Below are positions 62,053-64,000 of a DNA stretch of 64,000 nt, piece by piece. The notes beneath the pieces are model-generated. The model ran no database searches and was not told where the DNA came from. It worked only from the letters and a program-made list of their open reading frames with translations. The translations under genes were made by a program, and so were the position numbers. The DNA is taken from positions 2,915,001 to 2,979,000 of the forward strand of contig NZ_CP049866.1 in NCBI RefSeq assembly GCF_011300215.1. The letters are read 5' to 3'. Within the stretch, counting starts at the first letter, position 1. Every line of letters begins with the position of its first letter. This stretch comes from Nocardioides piscis (GTDB lineage: Bacteria; Actinomycetota; Actinomycetes; Propionibacteriales; Nocardioidaceae).

Positions 62053-62068
62053 TCGAACCTAGGTTCGA
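62053..62068 (-). promoter_or_regulatory. LexA SOS box at sbcD
   Basis: TCGAACCTAGGTTCGA fits the actinobacterial LexA box TCGAAC-N4-GTTCGA perfectly. It is the centre of a 20-base perfect palindrome (62051-62070) that ends 1 base before the sbcD start codon and covers the likely -10 TAGGTT. Confidence 0.85.
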
Positions 62069-62109
62069 CCACCGACAACGGCCGGGATCCCACGCCGCGA
62101 AGGCCTCAC

Positions 62110-62955
62110 TCAGGCGTACTGCACGCAGCGATCCGGGCCCGTGAAGCCGAACAGCGCCAGGCCCGACTCTCGTGCGAGCGACACCGACAGGCTGGTCGGC
62201 GCACCCACGGCGAGCAACGACCCGACACCGCTGGCCACCGCCTTCTGGACCAGCTCGAAACCGGCCCGACCACTGACGACCAGGCAGGCGACACCCCGCG
62301 GCTCCTGGGCCAGGACGCGGGCGCCGAAGACCTTGTCGACGGCGTTGTGGCGGCCGACGTCCTCGCGGACGACGAGGACCCGCCCGTCGGCGTCTGCCAG
62401 CGCCGCGGCGTGCACACCGCCCGTGCGGGCGAAGAGGGTCTGTCGCTCCCGCAGGGCAGCGGGGAGCCCGCGGACGACGTCAGGCGAGGGGAGGGGTCCC
62501 GACCACCGTTCGCCGGGTCGAACGTCGAGGACGGCCTGGACGCTGTCCTTGCCGCAGACACCGCACGCCGACGAGCCTGCGGACTGGGCGACGTGTCGGT
62601 GCCCGATGTCGGTGGCCGACGACACGGTGATCGTGACGACGTTGAACTCCTGGTCCGGCGCCAGCTCGGCGTCGGTGCAGTAGGCGACCCGCACGATGTC
62701 GGAGGCGGCGGCCAGTGACTCGTTCACGACGAAGCCGGCCGCGAGCTCGAAGTCGTTGCCCGGGGTCCGCATGGTGACCCACACGCGTCGCGCCGGCGAG
62801 CCGGGGCCCGCCATCCGGATCTCGAGCGGCTCCTCGGTGGCCACCCGGTCCTCGCGTCTGCGCTCACCGTCGCGCGCGTGCTCGGTCACGTGGGTGCGCA
62901 CCGACGGCCCCGGGCGCCGGGACCGTTGGGCGCCGGAGGCATCGAGGGCGCTCAT
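62110..62955 (-). CDS. fdhD: formate dehydrogenase accessory sulfurtransferase FdhD
   Basis: A 281-residue FdhD protein, which transfers sulfur from IscS to the molybdenum cofactor of formate dehydrogenase. The two cysteines in SACGVCGKDS are the sulfur-transfer site. TEEPLEIRMAGP, DFELAAGFVVNE and VVREDVGRHNAVDKV are family blocks. ATG at 62955; the first 40 residues are polar and variable. No formate dehydrogenase gene is in the window. The 60 bases to sbcD hold the sbcD promoter. Confidence 0.93.
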   Translation of the reverse strand: MSALDASGAQRSRRPGPSVRTHVTEHARDGERRREDRVATEEPLEIRMAGPGSPARRVWVTMRTPGNDFELAAGFVVNESLAAASDIVRVAYCTDAELAPDQEFNVVTITVSSATDIGHRHVAQSAGSSACGVCGKDSVQAVLDVRPGERWSGPLPSPDVVRGLPAALRERQTLFARTGGVHAAALADADGRVLVVREDVGRHNAVDKVFGARVLAQEPRGVACLVVSGRAGFELVQKAVASGVGSLLAVGAPTSLSVSLARESGLALFGFTGPDRCVQYA

Positions 62956-63004
62956 GCCTGTGAGCGTACGGCGACGCGCCACCCCCGCGCGTGCGGCTGG
63001 CCCC

Positions 63005-63018
63005 TATGCTCACCAAGC
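63005..63018 (+). promoter_or_regulatory. probable -10 element of a leaderless promoter
   Basis: TATGCT at 63005-63010 lies 8 bases before the ATG at 63019 with no ribosome binding site. It is in the divergent gap to fdhD. Confidence 0.4.
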
Positions 63019-63444
63019 ATGAGCGACGACACCCTGCGAAGCATCGAGCTGACCAAGATCGGGGACGCCCGGTTCAAGGCGACGAATGCGCGGGGAGGTG
63101 AGACGTTCATGGGGACCGGGGGAGTGGACCCGGACTTCACGCCCGTCGAGCTGCTGCTCGCCGCCATCGCGGGCTGCAGCGCGATGGACGTGGACCTGAT
63201 CACGACCAAGCGTGCCGTCAGCACGAAGTTCGAGGTCGCCGCCGAGGGCCACAAGGTCCGCGACGACGACGGCAACCACATGACCGGACTGCGCATCACC
63301 TTCGACGTCGCCTTCCCCGACGGGCCCGAGGGCGACGCGGCGCGAGAGTTCCTGCCTCGTGCCATCGAGCAGTCGCGTGATCGCCTGTGCACCGTCAGCC
63401 GGACGGTCCAGCTCGGCGCCGACGTCGCCTACGGCCAGGCCTGA
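63019..63444 (+). CDS. OsmC family protein
   Basis: A 141-residue OsmC/Ohr-fold protein. Both redox cysteines are in place: AAIAGCSAMDVDLIT and SRDRLCTVSRTV. FTPVELLLAAIAG precedes the first. Members reduce organic or fatty-acid hydroperoxides with thiol partners, but this branch (YhfA-like) is less well defined than Ohr or OsmC proper. Divergent from fdhD. Confidence 0.9.
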   Translation: MSDDTLRSIELTKIGDARFKATNARGGETFMGTGGVDPDFTPVELLLAAIAGCSAMDVDLITTKRAVSTKFEVAAEGHKVRDDDGNHMTGLRITFDVAFPDGPEGDAAREFLPRAIEQSRDRLCTVSRTVQLGADVAYGQA

Positions 63445-63452
63445 GCTGGGCC

Positions 63453-64000
63453 GTGCCCCGCGACAGGCTCGGCTGGTCGACGGCGCAGATGCCTCGCCAG
63501 GACGGGCGGACGTTCGTCGTCACCGGTGCGTCCGCGGGGCTCGGGCTCGCCACTGCGACGGCGCTGGGTGCGGCCGGCGCGCAGGTCGTCCTCGCCGTAC
63601 GCAGTCCTGACAAGGCGCGCGCGGCGGTGTCCGGCGCGGCGGGGGACTTCGTCATCCGCCGCCTCGACGTCGCCGACCTGTCGTCGGTGCGAGCCTTCGC
63701 GGACGAGACGCCCCACGTCGACGTGCTGGTCAACAACGCCGGGGTGATGTCATTGCCCCGCTCGCAGACCGTGGACGGGTTCGAGACCCAGCTCGCGACC
63801 AACCACTTGGGCCACTTCGCGCTGACCAACCTGTTGCTGCCCAGGTTGACCGACCGGGTGGTCGTCGTCGGGTCGGCGGCCCACAGGGCCGGGGTGCTCG
63901 ACGTGAACGACCTCAACTTCACGCGTCGGCCCTATCACCCCTATGCCGCCTATGCGGCGTCCAAGCTCGCCAACCTGGTGTTCCTGGCCGAGCTGCAGCG
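63453..64000 (+). CDS. short-chain dehydrogenase/reductase, 3' end outside window
   Basis: The N-terminal 182 codons of an SDR. Rossmann motif VVTGASAGLGLATA, VNNAGVM, the serine in VVVVGSAAHRAG and the catalytic YAASK (in PYAAYAASKLAN) match classical SDRs of the retinol-dehydrogenase/protochlorophyllide-reductase-like group. Start either GTG 63453 or ATG 63489 (MPRQDGRT); the second gives the more usual distance to the motif. The frame runs open through the window end. Substrate unknown. Confidence 0.87.
   Translation, partial: MPRDRLGWSTAQMPRQDGRTFVVTGASAGLGLATATALGAAGAQVVLAVRSPDKARAAVSGAAGDFVIRRLDVADLSSVRAFADETPHVDVLVNNAGVMSLPRSQTVDGFETQLATNHLGHFALTNLLLPRLTDRVVVVGSAAHRAGVLDVNDLNFTRRPYHPYAAYAASKLANLVFLAELQ

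Overview
The window is chromosomal DNA from a high-GC actinobacterium. Gene order and protein character point to the Nocardioidaceae, probably Nocardioides or a close relative. Supporting evidence is the very GC-rich coding sequence with many GTG starts, the actinobacterial blocks tlyA-nadK-recN-steA-steB-pyrG and pgsA-DUF881-sbp-DUF881-gcvH-FHA-MerR-nuclease-MerR-gcvP, and actinobacterium-type regulatory sites. The genus is an inference. I found no insertion sequence, prophage, CRISPR array or integration site; this is a dense housekeeping region.

Layout. 1-3145: the 3' part of a 23S rRNA, a 5S rRNA and a strong terminator. 3290-5813: a short SSB-like protein, a DUF1015 protein and a HAD phosphatase. 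5824-13511: a forward block with a small protein, tlyA, nadK, recN, the cell-separation pair steA/steB and pyrG. 13525-17857: pepN (reverse), a NUDIX hydrolase and alanine dehydrogenase. 17854-24605: a chromosome-maintenance block (xerD, a large helicase, a ParA-like gene, a small ribbon-helix-helix-like protein, scpA, scpB). 24602-29699: rluB, aroH, tyrA, cmk, a PlsC-like acyltransferase and der. 29702-30761: an M23 peptidase and a small membrane protein, both reverse. 30834-40749: a reverse-strand cobalamin locus (cobC-like; then, behind a B12 riboswitch, btuF, btuC, btuD, cobO, cobQ, cbiZ, cbiB, cobU, cobT, cobS). 40788-42957: a histidine phosphatase, a Mn riboswitch with terC, a winged-helix regulator and tRNA-Pro. 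43033-44508: a secreted sulfatase. 44629-47038: two CNNM/CBS proteins. 47040-55842: pgsA-like, DUF881/sbp/DUF881, gcvH, a zinc-ribbon FHA protein, ftsR-like MerR, a bifunctional-nuclease-family protein, a second MerR, and a glycine riboswitch ahead of gcvP. 55839-64000: a beta-lactamase-fold hydrolase, a sulfotransferase, the sbcD/sbcC nuclease, fdhD, an OsmC protein and a truncated SDR.

How it fits together. Four metabolite or stress inputs can be read from the DNA: B12 (riboswitch plus a hairpin over the btuF ribosome binding site), Mn2+ (yybP-ykoY element with a helix that can cover the terC ribosome binding site), glycine (aptamer before gcvP) and DNA damage (a perfect LexA-type box at the sbcD start). 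The xerD to scpB block joins dimer resolution, ParA-type partitioning and the condensin kleisin, and a cluster of DnaA-box-like 9-mers lies in front of its ParA gene.

Quality warning. Five genes (scpA, tyrA, plsC-like, gcvP three times, the beta-lactamase-fold hydrolase) each need one extra C or G, always in a C or G run, to restore a normal protein. Seven events of the same sign in the same context look like base-calling or assembly errors rather than gene decay.
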